A stretch of 64,000 nt of DNA, from positions 5,452,001-5,516,000 of the forward strand of contig NC_092600.1 of NCBI RefSeq assembly GCF_047663525.1, given 5' to 3'. Below the pieces are notes generated by a model. That model ran no database searches, had not been told where the DNA came from, and was given only the letters and a program-made list of their open reading frames with translations. Position numbers and translations under genes: made by a program. This DNA is from Anas platyrhynchos (taxonomy: Eukaryota > Chordata > Aves > Anseriformes > Anatidae). This document shows, one piece after another, positions 34,601 through 45,800 of this stretch (position 1 is the first letter of the stretch; each line of letters begins with the position of its first letter).

Positions 34601-35291
34601 CTGCTCAGTTTCAGCGGCTGCAGCTTCCTAATGAGTTGCCCTGTCAGTAAATAACCAAAACCCAGCCTCTCAGTGACGTGGGGTGGGTGCAGGGGGTTCA
34701 CCTGCAGCAAAAGCATGAGGAAGGATTGAGGTGAGCACTGGAAACCTGAGTCCAGAGGCAAGGAGAAAGCACTTGGGCTGTGTGTGGATGGGGCAGCGTG
34801 TCCCTCACAGAAAGTGAAGGAAGAAACCCTGTTTGAACTCCTGGTGCCCAAGTCCCAGCCTACTGTGTTCCATGAACATTTTGGGGCAGTTCCATCCCTG
34901 GTGTCCCTGCAGGGACGGCGGCAGCCTGTGGGGTGCTGTACCTCTACACCCGCTTCCGCTACTTCCATGGCTACGCGCTGGCCGCACAGGGACGGTGAGT
35001 ACCCAGCTGGGGCTACAAGCACCCAAACCCAACCCCGTGCATTCCCCATACCACCACCACCCCTGTGTGGGCTGCTCATCCCCTCAGGTGCTGCCCCGTG
35101 GTGCCCAAACCCATCCTGCTGGGACTAATGGGGACGTTTCTCCACACAGGTTGGGGCCGCTGTACGCCAGTGCCCGGCTGCTGTGGCTCCTGGTGGGCCT
35201 GGCGGTGGCCGGGCTCCTGGCACACTTCTTGCTGCTCCCGTCCTCCCCGTGGGCGCTGGCATGGCCGCTCCGACTCCTCAACGCCTGGTGA
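28617..35291 (+). CDS. LTC4S: Leukotriene C4 synthase (whole CDS, 5 exons)
   Basis: The enzyme conjugates glutathione to leukotriene A4, giving LTC4, the parent cysteinyl leukotriene. It is a trimeric MAPEG-family protein of the nuclear envelope and ER. Exons 28617-28674, 32645-32744, 34222-34292, 34913-34994 and 35150-35291 join to 150 residues, the human length; the 100-, 71- and 82-nt internal exons match the human structure. Four hydrophobic segments are visible. Key residues sit at the human numbers: R31 (proton donation), R51, N55, E58, Y59 (glutathione site, in [15 protein letters not shown]), Y93, Y97 and R104 (thiolate activation, in [11 protein letters not shown]). The start ATG gives [17 protein letters not shown], aligned with human. 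The gene looks fully functional. Confidence 0.96.
28675..32644 (+). other. LTC4S: LTC4S intron 1
   Basis: This is a 4-kb GT-AG intron ending in a 16-T tract before the acceptor. It contains a 31-bp tandem duplication (30910-30971) and an A-tract near 31814-31828. No nested exon is recognised. Confidence 0.85.
30910..30971. repeat. Two-copy 31-bp tandem duplication
   Basis: AGCATAGAATTGATGGAGAG and the 11 bases after it (30910-30940) are repeated directly at 30941-30971 with a single T/C mismatch. The copies abut with no spacer. The near identity indicates a recent duplication inside LTC4S intron 1. Confidence 0.95.
32645..32744 (+). CDS. LTC4S: LTC4S exon 2
   Basis: The 100-nt exon encodes (A)[18 protein letters not shown] through FERIFRAQ, that is, the end of helix 1, the first loop with R31 and the start of the glutathione-binding FERxxRAQ motif. 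It ends CA|gtaaga, and the Gln codon is completed by G at 34222. Confidence 0.95.
32745..34221 (+). other. LTC4S: LTC4S intron 2
   Basis: This 1.5-kb GT-AG intron holds T-rich tracts near 33190-33225 and a short GT run (33780-33789). No nested exon or repeat is recognised. Confidence 0.85.
34222..34292 (+). CDS. LTC4S: LTC4S exon 3
   Basis: The 71-nt exon encodes [20 protein letters not shown] and FHQ: N55, E58 and Y59 of the glutathione site plus transmembrane helix 2. It starts after cacag, and its first G completes the split Gln codon. Confidence 0.95.
34293..34912 (+). other. LTC4S: LTC4S intron 3
   Basis: This 620-nt GC-moderate GT-AG intron (gtaagg ... ccctgcag) shows nothing further. 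Confidence 0.85.
34913..34994 (+). CDS. LTC4S: LTC4S exon 4
   Basis: The 82-nt exon encodes [20 protein letters not shown] and YALAAQG: transmembrane helix 3 and the active-site tyrosines Y93 and Y97. It ends CG|gtgagt, splitting the codon for catalytic R104. Confidence 0.95.
34995..35149 (+). other. LTC4S: LTC4S intron 4
   Basis: This compact 155-nt GT-AG intron splits the R104 codon. Confidence 0.88.
35150..35291 (+). CDS. LTC4S: LTC4S exon 5
   Basis: The first base completes R104, then [20 protein letters not shown] and the fourth transmembrane helix follow. The tail is short and Leu/Pro/Trp-rich and ends LNAW with TGA at 35289-35291. Confidence 0.95.
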
Positions 35292-35470
35292 GCAAGGCCT
35301 CAGCTCCCCTGGGCACCCCAACCTGCTCTGTACCTTGAAATGCCTTTAATTAATGAATTGGCCTGCACGCTGTCATTGCTCCTCACCACTGCTGTGGGCA
35401 TCCCTGTCAGAGCGTGTCGTGCCACGGAGATAGAAAGAATAAATAAATGCCTTTTCTCCACAGAAATCGT
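35292..35470 (+). other. LTC4S: LTC4S 3' UTR and poly(A) signals
   Basis: This short 3' UTR has overlapping AATAAA signals at 35438-35443 and 35442-35447. A further AATAAA at 35561-35566 could give a slightly longer message. The cleavage position is inferred. Confidence 0.65.
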
Positions 35471-35744
35471 TTGTGACTGTCAAACTTGCTTGAGGGGGGG
35501 ACTGGGTGTGAGAACATCAGAGGTTTATGGGCATGGGGCTGTATGGGAAAAGCTACTGTGAATAAAACTAATTTGAAAGTGTGTGCAAACTTGTCTAAAA
35601 CCTCACCACAACTGAGGGGAAAAAAGCCTTACTTTAATCTAAAGGGCTTGCCCCTGACTTGAATGATCTTGCCTTGCCAGGCCCTGGTCCTGGACACGGA
35701 CACGGGCCCAGTGCCTCCCCCTGCAAGTGACTCTCACCACTGCA
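35471..35744. other. Tail-to-tail spacer between LTC4S and MGAT4B
   Basis: About 0.3 kb separates the two converging genes. It contains the optional second LTC4S poly(A) signal (35561-35566) and no other recognised element. Confidence 0.55.
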
Positions 35745-36831
35745 CCAAAGGTTTAAATTTTGCTTTTATTACAGTGCACATTATTTTATATATTTATATA
35801 GAGAGATGTACTTGAAAAATCAAATGTATCCAATAATAAAAAATACAGCACATTAAAGTAGTATAATGCATTCCAGTGTATAGCTGAAGAGACATTGGGA
35901 TTTACACTAATCCCTACTATTTTTGAACTGGGCTACTTCTGTTTTTTTTTTTTTTTTTTCCTCAAAAAATCACACCAATCAATAACTGAAATAGTTATTT
36001 AAAAAGCTGTTTTCTGCACTCAATCTCAAGGCATGAAGACACTGGAGACTTCACCATGAGTTAAGGGGCTGTGTTCAATGCTGGCAGGCACAGTGTGGCG
36101 TATATATTTTTTTTCCCTGCCATACTCATAGTTCCAACCCCCTTTCAGCTTCGTTCCTCCACCACAGGAGGGTCAGCCCTCACCCTCATGTAATCCTCAG
36201 CTGTGGCCAGGACCAGTGCCTGTGCCAAGGCGATGCAGACGTCAGTCCCTGGCTGTTTCCATCCTGGTGATCCTGCACCCTGTGCATCAGCCTGCAAAGC
36301 AGGGGCAGGACTAAACTGTTCCAGGCCCCCTTTCTCCCCAGATAGAGCCACCAGCAGCCCCCTTTCCTGGGCTGAAGGTGCGTTTAGTCTCCGTGCCTGC
36401 TAAAGCTCATCCTGACACCAAACGGCCCCGCGTGTTGGTGGGACTGCGGCACCACGCACACCGGCGATGCACCCACAGGAGGAGCGGTGAGCACCTGGGG
36501 CTTGCCCAGGAGAGCAAAGCCAACCCTTCGCAGCAGAGCTTGGTTTTTGCTTTTGCTCTTCTTCCAGAGGAAGGTCTGTCCTGGCCCTGCAGCACCAGTG
36601 CATGGTGCTGGCCTCGAAGCCGGGGTGTCGAGGGCCATCCAGCACCCGCGTGTCAGAGTGCGGCTCCTCCCGGCAGCCAGGCGCGCGTCTCGCTGGCATC
36701 GCGGTCCCCACGTCTCGGCAGGAGCAGGCGGCGAGGCGCTGCACACCCACGGCCGACTTGGGGAGGAGGGAGAGGGAAGGGAGGGAGAAGGACCCGGGCT
36801 CTACACGTGTCCATCCTTCATCATGCCCACT
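35745..36831 (-). other. MGAT4B: MGAT4B 3' untranslated region
   Basis: On the minus strand the MGAT4B stop (36832-36834) is followed by about 1.1 kb ending near an AATAAA at 35770-35765. A 20-nt T tract on + (35941-35959) and a TATATA-rich patch near 35785-35805 fall inside it. No minus-strand reading frame of interest is seen. The end is inferred from the signal. Confidence 0.6.
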
Positions 36832-36855
36832 TCACTCTGCTTTTTTGATAAAAAT
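36832..36855 (-). CDS. MGAT4B: MGAT4B last coding exon (exon 15)
   Basis: After the acceptor ccttgcag, seven codons IFIKKAE and TGA (36834-36832) complete the protein; human ends IFLKKAD. It is too short for ordinary ORF detection and was located by matching the expected C-terminus. Confidence 0.92.
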   Translation of the reverse strand: MFIKKAE

Positions 36856-39800
36856 CTGCAAGGAGAGGGAAGGCAAAAATCACATTTGTGCAACTGAAAC
36901 ATGGTATCCACGTGAGGTAGTGCACAATGGATGCTGGAGAATGTGGGGTTGGGGTGGATGCATTGAGGGCCCCCCAGGCCGAACGCTCAGGCAGGAGCAG
37001 CCCCGTACCTCGCTCAAGATGATCCACACCGGGGAGTCAGTCTGGATGGACAGCCGGATCGCCTCCAGCGGCCCGAAGGACGGGTCCACTTCGCCTTCTG
37101 CAACACCCTTGGAGAAGGAGCCTGGTGGGAAAGCACAGGGGTGAGGTGGGGCTGGTGGACCTGAATGCCAAGGGGACCACAAACGGACACTACGGCCCCT
37201 CTGTGCCCAGCACAGGGCCCAGATGAGAGGGAGAGGCTGAAACCAAATGTGGTTGTCAATAAAGTGCAGTTGAGATAATTTCGCAGACATTATGCTCAAT
37301 GCTGGTATCGTTTTCTAAACAAATAGTGGCCTTGAATCACTGGAAGATGAGCACAGGGGATGCACGTTCCCCACCCCGCCACCTGCTGTACCTATCTGGA
37401 TGTAGCCATCCGACGTCCTGCGGTATTTGACGGCTGCACCTCTTCCCTCCTGTAAGGTTTCCTTGTCCGACTGCAGGCTCTGTGGGATGGAGAGGAGTGC
37501 TCTGCTCAGGACTGGAGGCAAGAGACACCCCAAAGCCCCAAGCAACAGCAGGAACCCCAGAGCTGTCCTTGCAACACTCTTTTGAGGTCACAGCATCCCA
37601 TGGCACCTCGGCTCCTCATCTGACACCATGCAACCCACTCCCCAAAGCAAGAGGATGTTTGCTGCTGCTTCAGCTGCACCATCCTGACCTCTGTTCTTTC
37701 TTCTGCAGCCATCCCACCCACCTGGGCACCCCTCTGCAGGCAGGGACAGCTCCTCCGGAGGCAACCCCATCCCAGCTCCCAAGGTGGCATCACACCAGGG
37801 GTGACCTCCATCAGGACGCCAACACCTCCTGAAGGCACTCTTGGGAAGGTTTTCCTGACAGCGTTCAGCAGTTTCCTTCTCTCAAACCTCTTTTCCTTCC
37901 CACTCCACCCCCGCCTCCGTTCTCAATAAAACACTTACGTCAAACGGCAGAACCTCCACAGTCGTATTGAAGAGTTTGTCTTCTGGGTGCTCGATGTTCC
38001 CACTGCGGAAGAAGAACCTGTGGCAGAGACAAAAGCCATGGAACACCACACTGAGCACAGGGACATGACATCTTTCACCCTGGGTGAGCCATCAAACATC
38101 CGAACCGAACAGGCACCCTCCCAGAAAGCCCACGAGTGCCTGCTTGGGAAGGAGAGCTTCTGTGCCAGATTAGCAAACTGTGGATTGCTTCAAAGTGCAA
38201 GAAAGCAAAGAGGTCTGGCAGCTGTGGACCCACCAGGAAGGGTGGAGTTGCCTCCCCTGGCAAAGCACCGTGCCCTCCTCCCAGGGAACCGACCCGTACC
38301 AGGGATGGACAAGAAATTTGGAAGAACACACGGGAAGTATCTCCATGCTCCCTGCCCCCCCAGACACTGGCCTTTCGATGCGGAGTGGTTTGAAGAATCT
38401 GAATCGGATGAAGTCTCCGGCAGTGGGTGTGAAGGCCCAGAAGAAGTCCTCCTGCAGGTAAGCCTTCTCCAAGGTGAAGTGCTGGTAGGTTTTCAGGCTG
38501 GTGCTCACCTCTGCAGGAGGGTTGACGTGCTCTTTCCGCAGGGCTTGCTTGCCAAAGTCTTTGTCCTTGATGGACACAAAGCAAAAGGGCAGAAATGGGT
38601 CATATGCTGCTCTCAGCCACGAGGAACTACACACACACGCTCGTGCTCTGCCTGCAGCACGATCCTCTGCCCAACGCTGCCTGTCCCCCAGTGCAGTCCC
38701 TGCTTCTTGGCCAGGAGCTCACACACAACTCTAAAATTTCACAGAAGCCTACATCCCAACTGCTCTCTGCCAAGTGAGGGACAGCAAAAGAGAGGGCAGC
38801 TTTATTAAGGGCCTTAAAATATTATTAGTTTGCAGCAGCTGAGGTGATGTCTCTATTGATGGTACCAGAGAAGCAGGCGAGGAGCTGGTGCCTCCTCGCC
38901 CTGAAGGGCAGGAGCACACCAAGGTTTAAAAGCTCGCTGTGCTTGAGAAGTAGGAGCTAGATGAGCTCCCTGTGATTCAGGATAAAATACAATTACTGCA
39001 CAGAAAGCCACAAACCACGGTGCTGTCCCTGATGTCCTCAGGCAGCCCCGGTGCCCACAGGCCAGGCCCAGCAGAAAGGCCGCAGGTGGGTTGGAAAGGT
39101 GATTTCGCAGCATCTGGTACCCACCTTCAGCTTCTGGATCTTCCCAGCCAGGGAGGAGTGGGTTCCCACATGCTGGAAGAGCGAGGGCTTGAAGCGGATC
39201 CTCAGGTTTGCCTTCTGCCTGTCGCAGTGTTTCTGAAACGGGAAAAATCCCCCAGTGCCCCTGTGTCAACCTCCCCATGCTCCAGCCTCCAGCACCGCCA
39301 GAGAAAGGGAGGGGAACACGACCAAACCTCAGGGAAAAGAGGTGTGATGATGAACCCCACCCTCCCTCTGCATAGCTCCCTGTGTTATTTTGGCTTTAAT
39401 TTGGCCCCAGGGCTTTTAATTGCGCTCTGGAGGAGCCTGTCTTTGGCTCTCAGCTGGTCATCGCTGGGGTTCACAGGCCCAAGTGCCAAATATCTCCTCG
39501 CCAAGCACATCTTGGCAAGCGACGAGCAAATCTCTGGGCTCTGTGAGGTAGGGACAGCCAGAGAATTTAGTTTCTTTTGTCCTTGGCTTATCTGGAAAGC
39601 CTTTCCCTATGACTCAGAGCTCGGGATCTCTGAAGTGACAGTAAGTACCGGGATACTTAGAGCCTAAGCTGGGGTATTTAGAGCCTAACAGGCAGCAGCT
39701 GCAGTCCCTCCTCAGCTGGGCAGCTTTTAGTTTGTTGGCAGGTTTTGCTGGGTGCTGAGACCCCTTGGCTGTTTCACACCCATCCCACCAGGCAAATGAA

Positions 39801-42800
39801 CCCGGACAGGCAGCTCTGCTGCGGCCAGCAGTTCTCTGTGGGGCACAGGGAGAGTGGTGATGGAGAGGGAATAAAGGACAAAAGGGAAAAGCCCTGAGAG
39901 CGTGGAGCAGAGCCACGGGGAGGGGAATGGCAGCAGGGGGCACAGGGTTTCTATGGAGGTGATTTTTTTCCCCCCTTCCCCATCTCACTTGCCTGGCACT
40001 GCTGGGCATGGTGGGGAGGGGGTGACACCAAGCAACACCCCAGAGCCGGGAAAACTCGAGCACACCCCTGCGAGCTGCCAGTGGATAATCCCCTAATCAG
40101 CTCACGTTACTTTAGAAAATTAAACCCAGCCCTGCTCACAGGAGAGACCCTGCTCATTGCCAGTGACAACAAACGTCACCCCACAGAGCAGCCGTCAGGT
40201 CTCATCCCTGGGTGGGCAGGGAAGGGGGAAAGGGAGAGGAGGGGGCTACGACATCCCCAATCTCTCCTCCTCCCTTTTACTCCTTCTGCTAAAGAAGCAT
40301 TTGCTGACAGCTACTTTGTCCCCAGTGGAGCTGGGAGGGGGAATGGCCCAGCTGGTGGTAACAAGGTCATCCTTTCACACGGCTCTACCCCAGGTAAATC
40401 TAAAATTAGGGAACAAAAGAAAGAGCAGGCTACATCCAGAGCAGACAAAGCACTTAGGGAAAGCTCAGGTCAAACAAACTTTCAATCAAAAAGACAAATC
40501 CTCACCGCTACCGACTTGGTTCTGCACAACAGGACTTAGGAGTGAAAGTCGTGTTTGAAAGGGCGCGGTGCAGAGTTAATCATGCAAACAGTGGGGAAAA
40601 GGAGCCAGAAATCCACATGGAAAGTAGGTTAATTTTTAAAAAGGCAACACATTTAAGAGGCTTGCAGGTGCCCCTGGGAAAACCTCACAAAGACTTTGCC
40701 AGGCTGGAGCTGAACAGACCTGGCCGTGAGGCAGGACCTGCATTTAACCAGTGCTCGGGCTGGGGGCTTTTGGGGGGGGTGCAGAGGGAGCAGCACCGTT
40801 CCCAGCTCCATCCTAGCACCCTGCCTGTGGCTCTGGGGACACTGGGCACCATCAGAGATGCCCGGAGACTGCTCTGCCAGACCTGAGCCCTGAGGGTGCC
40901 CTGCCACCCTCCTGCACAAATGTGGTATTGTCCCAGGAGCCACCGCTTGCCCTGGCATGTGCCAGCAGCTCCCTGGTGGCCAGCAGGTCCCTCCCACGCT
41001 GCTGGCTCCAAGCAGTGAAACTATTCTGGGCCACTGCGACTCAGCTGCTCACTCTCTGTTGGGGAGAACGCAACCAGTGCATGAGTGAACACAGTATGCT
41101 CAGGGAGGAGACGGGAGGGAGCTGGCAGTGAGCTCATCTCACTCGTGCTCGCTCTCACTCCTCCTCTGCCCTTCCCACTCAGTTTCATCCCCCGCTGCTG
41201 CTGCTCTGGCTTCAAACACCCCCGGGTGCAGGGGTTTCTCCTGCTGCCATCCGCAAGGTGTCACACAGACCCCGCTCCACCAGCAGCAGAGCACGGAGCA
41301 GGTCCAGTTTCACCGCTCCACACCCCAGTAGGAGCCCAGGCGAGATGCCTGCGAACACTGTGCCTCCAGGAAGCAGGGTGGGTGGCTGCGGGTCAGCTGA
41401 GGGCAGCCCGCGCGTGCTCCTGGCAGGTATGGTATGTGAGCTCCGAGACAAGGGTTATTTTGGGGTACAGCGTGCCGGGACGGCTGCTCTGCTGCAGGAC
41501 CGCTGGAGCAGCCTGTGGGTGCTCAGCCGGAGAAATAACGCCTTTTCTGACAGCTGCAGACCACACAGGGCTGAATTCCTGGGACCTACACAATCCGGAA
41601 GGATGCCCACAGGAGCAGCAAGGCTCGGTGCAAAGCCAGCTAGCTCCAGAGCTCGCAGAAATGACCTCTGGAGGGACAGACCAAGGGTATGCTTGCCCAC
41701 GCACAAAAGGAGCTTTTTCCTTAATGGAGGCTATTTACGTACTGCGTCCTTCTCGGGGTTGCAGACTTTCACCCAAAGGATGTGATCCAGCAGCCAGTCG
41801 ATGGGTTTGTCCTTATAGAACATCAGTATGAACTCCACGATCAAGCTCAGGTCCAGAGACTTGAACATTTTTCCTACAGCACAGAAAAGGGAGAAGAGAG
41901 AGCAGCTGTTGCAGGAGACAGTCAAGAATGAGAGCTGGGAAGAAAAAACTTGGGAGACTGGGCTGTGGAGGTCAGATGTGTCTGTCTCTCTACGTAAACG
42001 AAATAACATGCAGCTCTGTTTTATGTACCAGTACTGCTGGCATTGCTAATACAGCTCTGGATTTAGTATTCATGGCAGAACTAGAAAGCATGAGTGTCTC
42101 ATAGGTCACAGCAGTACCAGAAGGTCTAAAACTCTTCCATTCAGCAGAGAGAAATAAGGTTGAAAAACATCCAGCCAGCTGTAGGACAGACCATTTCCTG
42201 CCCCAAAAACTGGAAGTTTTAAGCCAGTCAAACCAGTATTGAGAATAACAGATCAAGCTGCTACTGCAACCATGTACTGCTGTTCCCAAAATAGTTCAGA
42301 GCTGATGTAAACTTCCTTTTGTACACTGTTAGGCAACACTAGATCCCATCCAGCCTAAAAGCTACTGCTCACGTCGAAGCTGTCAGGCTGTCTGGTGGGC
42401 CACCGACCAGGTTTATTTTTGTTAAAAGTGAGCATCAGCAGCATCAGCTGTGCAAAAGTAAGTGTTGTTGCAAAAACAAGGGGGAACTGAGTCCAAGTAT
42501 GTGACCATCTCATGGGGACGACGTGTTGGACCAGGAGCTTAACTGCTTACAGGAGCCAGCAGGAGTTTGTGCCTGCTGGGATGGGGGCGCGGGGGAGACG
42601 TTACCGATAAACCCCAGCTGAGAGAACTCCAGGATCATCCACTCCTCGGAGGGTTGCTGCAAGGCAAAGTTCTTCATCGTGCTGAGATAGTTTGGTTTGG
42701 CCACGATATCGTCCTCCAGCTGCAAGAGGAAGGGACACTCAGTGCCAATGACACGTCCAGGCTCCAGTAAGAGCCTCTCTGCAGAGCAGTCGTGCTGTAG

Positions 42801-45800
42801 AGTAGAGGAAAGCCTTGGCAGACCTATTTTGGAGTTTATTTTGGAAGGCTCTCCAAGCAGATCCTCACCCAGTGTAACAGGTAAACAAAAACAAGGACTT
42901 CTGCCCTCCCTAGGGGAAAGGTCTCCAAGTGTGAAGCATCTTAGAAAAACATCTGGCCATCACAAAACTCAGCAGCCACGTCTGCCAAACCATGCTTCAC
43001 ACACAGCAGCGTCCGGCAGCACCTATTCCCATCAGCTGGAGGGATGGATGGTAGGAATGAACGCTGGAAGAGGTTCAGGTTAAATGTTCCTCCACAAACC
43101 GTGACACCATGCATGTGCAGGCCCCAGGAGGACTCACCCCTCCACAGCCACACACTGGCCAGGGCCTCGCTCCCAAAGGAAAGCGAGCAGCCCTTGGGTT
43201 TGGCATGCTCAGCCCAACCATGCACAGGAATGGCTGAATCACCAAGAAGCATGAAAAATATGCAAGATTAACTTTTAAAAATAAAAAAGTGTGTGATTCA
43301 ATGTAAAATGTGCACAGGGATGTAGGGCCTGACACAAAGGCCAGCTTTTACTGTGAGCTCAGCCCCATCACACACCAGGACACGCACTTCTTCAGCTGGG
43401 TGCAAGCTGCAGTACGCACACGTACACCCACCTCCTCTCTGCCCCCAAACCTACCTGCACGTAATATATGCCTTTGGACTGGGCGTACATCATTAAAAAG
43501 CAGTAGTCAAGGTTCTGCTTGGTCCTCCACCTGCAACAGACAAAGGCAAAGGGAAGCTGACGGAGGCCTGGTGGCAGCTGGGAGGAGCGGGTGGCACGCA
43601 GTCACTCCTTTTGGACTCAAAATGATCCGTTCCGAGCTGCTGCACAGCTCAAGGACTGCCAAAAGGAGCACGCTGTGGGTTAAGGTCACCCCATAGTTTG
43701 GTGATGGAAACATTGCAGCTCAAGGTGAGCACTGCAAGGCTGCCACCAGCTCGTATCCCCCCACACCATGTCCTTCCCCCTGGATAAAGCCAGTTTTGGG
43801 GCCTCGCCGGGACCTGCAGAAGAGCTTTTCCTGCTGGAGTCTAAAGGGAAGACTTAATTCAGGGTGTGCTTGCTCCTAAGTTCATTGATTCTTACCTGAC
43901 TCTTTCCTTGGGGTCCCCAAAGGATTCTCGCAGGTGTGAGAAATCAGGGTAGAAATGCGGAGAGGGGGAAATTACCTCCAGGAGACCTGAGTGTATTTCC
44001 TTTGGGAATCTGAGGGAGAAAGGCAGCAGAGAATGAACACCTCCACACTTGACATGCCATTTCATTGAGCAATTCGCTGGGTAAACACCGAGCCGCAGAA
44101 CCAAACACAAAATGCAGCCTCTAAGAACAACCTCCCCAGCAGCCAATGCACCTCCACCCTCACCGAAGGCCAGCAGCGGGGACTGCCACCAAGATTTAAA
44201 GCTGCTCGTTCCCTCCCATGGTCTCTGGCAGCCCATGTGCTCCCCTAGCATCCCTGGCACACACGCTGACTGCTGGTGGCACGCCGGGCTGGTGACACAA
44301 ATCATTTTTGCAGGTGACCCACTGCCTGCCCCAGATGCCAGCAGGAGGGAATGACTTTCGGTACTGGTGGAGAAACCATTTTCCCCGATTCCCTGAACTG
44401 CTCAGTGCTTTCTGCAATGCCACAAATCTGGTGTGCTGAGAAAGCAATGCAGACTGGAGAGGTCAACAGGGGCTGCAGAGAAGTGGGTGGCAGAGTCCCA
44501 GCACATTCCTAAAGGATGGCCACACAGACATGGTGCGGTCTGTCCCAGCACCCAGGACAGCTGAGATAAAGGACAGAAGAAGTGGGAACACTGAGAAACC
44601 AGCCCAAAGTTCTGCCCAAGCAGCCCACAGCTTGTCCCAGAGGCACTGCCTGGTATTTGTGGCACTTATGAAAACACGGGGCAGCCTTAGAGAGAAGCCA
44701 CATGCACCGAGTCCCCTCTACAGGATTAAAGGGCCCGGCAGACTGGCACACCAAAGGAAGGACTTGCTGACATTACCGGCACTTAGAGATTTTCTGAGTG
44801 TGTAAGTAATTAAAAGCCATTTTGCAGAGATTATGTTATGCCTTTCTGATAAGTTACTTAAAGCACCGCGCTGTGCTGTAGTTAGGATGGCCAGCGGGAG
44901 TTCTACCTAGGCAAATCAGCATATATTTTCCCTGTAATGTGGTTAAGAAGCCTTTAAAGGGTCAAACCCAAACAACAACAACAACAACAATCTCATTTGT
45001 CTGAAAAATATGTACCTACACAAGAGCTGCAAGCAATACCCAGAGATTACTGCAACTGCCAGAGATAAGCAGGAAAACCAGTTATTTTTATACTGCCCTT
45101 TTTGAGAACATTTGGTGCAAGGTTGATTTCCTTTGTTTGTGCAGAGCCTGGAGGATGGGAGATGTGGCAGAGGGAGACAAAGCAGCGAGAATGCCAAAAA
45201 CTTCTCACTTATTTTTCCCTTCCTTATTCCCTCCTGGAACTGGCAAGACTTCCAACTATTTCCGAATCTTCCCCTCCTCGTGCAGTGGCGAAGCAGAAAG
45301 GGACAAAACCTGCAGCGAGGCAGCGGCTGCTTTCCCCCCTCCTGCAACGTGAGCTCGGCCCACCCTGTCCCCACACCACCTCGCTTCCATTTGGACGAAA
45401 AATCATGTAAGCCAACAGGGGTGGGGAGAGAAATAAAATCATTAAGCCAATTAAAGTCGCAGGCCATCTCCGCAGAGCACTTGCTGCAGCGGGCGCCCGG
45501 TAATTTCATCAGGCTGCCGCAGACAATCAGCCCATTATCCCCGCTAAGTGCGTCCCGCAGCCAGCAGGCAGGAGGAGGGAGCTCTGCCAGCCTCTGCACA
45601 GCAAGATGGAGGGCTCTGTTTCAGCTCTGCTCCCGGTGCCCAGCACACAACCCTTGGCTTGTCCCAGCCCCTCGCCCATCATTGGCTCGGGGACGGGCGC
45701 TGGTCGGATGCGCTGCCCTTCGGAGCCTCCTTCTTGTCCTATGGTTCCTGCGAGCCTTTGGAAACACGCAATCGCAGGAGCTGGACTGTGGGCAGAGCCT

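Noticed and set aside
36856-37008. Bird counterpart of the mirtron miR-1229 in MGAT4B
   Set aside because: The intron is 153 nt and shows no obvious full-length hairpin. That microRNA is known from primates.
37987-38808. 273-codon + strand open frame
   Set aside because: It lies antisense to MGAT4B exons 11-12, whose minus-strand translation is clearly conserved. The + frame has no recognisable domain.
41085-41831. 248-codon + strand open frame in MGAT4B intron 9
   Set aside because: No domain, no splice context and no similarity I recognise. It ends antisense to exon 9 and is most likely chance in GC-moderate sequence.
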